DNA from: Bartonella sp. WD16.2
Lineage (GTDB): Bacteria; Pseudomonadota; Alphaproteobacteria; Rhizobiales; Rhizobiaceae
Length of the DNA stretch: 64,000 bases
NCBI RefSeq assembly: GCF_002022505.1
Contig: NZ_CP019781.1
Coordinates: 186,001 to 250,000, forward strand
Direction: 5' to 3'
Under the pieces are notes generated by a model. It saw only the letters and a list, made by a program, of their open reading frames with translations. It was not told the origin of the DNA and made no database searches. Shown piece by piece: positions 63,523-64,000 of this stretch. Each line of letters opens with the position of its first letter. Positions within the stretch are counted from its first letter, which is position 1. The position numbers and the translations under genes were made by a program.

Positions 63523-64000
63523 ATGCCACATATCGAAAGGTCGAGTATTGTTGGCCTATTTGGTGGTTCATTCAATCCACCGCATGTGGGACATCTTCTT
63601 GTTGCAAAAACTGCAATTCGGCGTTTACGTCTTGATCAATTGTGGTGGATGGTAACTCCAGGAAATCCTTTAAAAGATTGTATACAATTACCATCTGTAC
63701 ACGAAAGAATGCGACTAAGTTTTGAGCTTATTGATCATCCAAAGATTCGTGTCAGTGGTTTTGAGAAGAAGATAGGCAGCACGATATCGGTCGAAACGAT
63801 TGCTCATATTCTTGCACGCTATAGAGGGATACGTTTTGTATGGGTTATAGGTGCAGATACTTTAGCGACGTTTCATCATTGGCATCGGTGGCGTGATATT
63901 ATATCTATGCTTCCTATTGCGATTGTTGATCGTCCTTGGGTACGTACGCCAGCGCTTTCTTCTCCTGTGGCACGAACTTACCGTTATTTTCGTTTGGATG
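63523..64000 (+). CDS. nadD: Nicotinate-nucleotide adenylyltransferase, 3' end outside the window
   Basis: N-terminal 159 codons of NadD, which adenylates nicotinate mononucleotide in NAD synthesis. The nucleotidyltransferase motif GLFGGSFNPPHVGHL includes the catalytic H-x-G-H. It is followed by WWMVTPGNPLKD and a WVIGADTLATFHHWHRW segment, both typical of NadD. The ATG at 63523 follows GGGAA at 8 bases. A TTG at 63496, overlapping the proA stop, is an alternative start adding nine residues. The gene continues past the window edge with no break seen. Confidence 0.93.
   Translation, partial: MPHIERSSIVGLFGGSFNPPHVGHLLVAKTAIRRLRLDQLWWMVTPGNPLKDCIQLPSVHERMRLSFELIDHPKIRVSGFEKKIGSTISVETIAHILARYRGIRFVWVIGADTLATFHHWHRWRDIISMLPIAIVDRPWVRTPALSSPVARTYRYFRLD

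Overview
The window is AT-rich alphaproteobacterial DNA and almost certainly from a Bartonella species. It carries giant BadA/Vomp-type trimeric autotransporter adhesin genes, IalB-family genes and the Rhizobiales housekeeping order rplU-rpmA ... rlmE, obgE-proB-proA-nadD. The species cannot be fixed from the sequence alone.

Layout. (1) 1-2242: rplU-rpmA on the minus strand with a probable terminator and promoter; 1-1120 has no recognisable gene. (2) 2243-12396: tRNA-Ser(CGA), then adhesin TAA1 (2810 aa) overlapping an IalB-family gene by one base, then tRNA-Ser(GGA). (3) 12397-14266: gene-poor, degenerate-looking DNA ending in a conserved leader. (4) 14267-58162: a same-strand array of TAA2 (1423 aa, the only one with a long YadA-like head), TAA3 (3004 aa) and TAA4 (3013 aa), both lacking that head, TAA5 (a short gene broken by two frameshifts), TAA6 (2681 aa), TAA7 (2718 aa) and a second, nearly identical IalB-family gene. 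(5) 58163-59130: non-coding DNA with a good extended -10 promoter. (6) 59131-64000: rlmE, obgE, proB, proA and the start of nadD, which runs off the window.

How it works together. Each adhesin gene encodes a long signal peptide, an N-terminal region, a stalk of 140-144-residue modules and a YadA-type membrane anchor. Stalks are built from recombined module variants, with higher-order tandem repeats of 1290, 1635, 1254 and 1281 bp. Whole gene ends and intergenic blocks are also duplicated, for example an exact 9865-bp offset between the TAA2/TAA3 and TAA3/TAA4 junctions. The locus looks like a recombination-driven surface-antigen array comparable to the vomp locus of B. quintana, but larger.

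The least expected signal is a conserved 5' leader ahead of five of the seven adhesin genes. It holds two consecutive mini-ORFs (11-12 and 9 codons), the first with a stronger Shine-Dalgarno sequence than the adhesin itself, and two hairpins that survive sequence divergence through compensatory changes. I propose it as a cis-acting RNA or leader-peptide switch for adhesin expression; this is inference.
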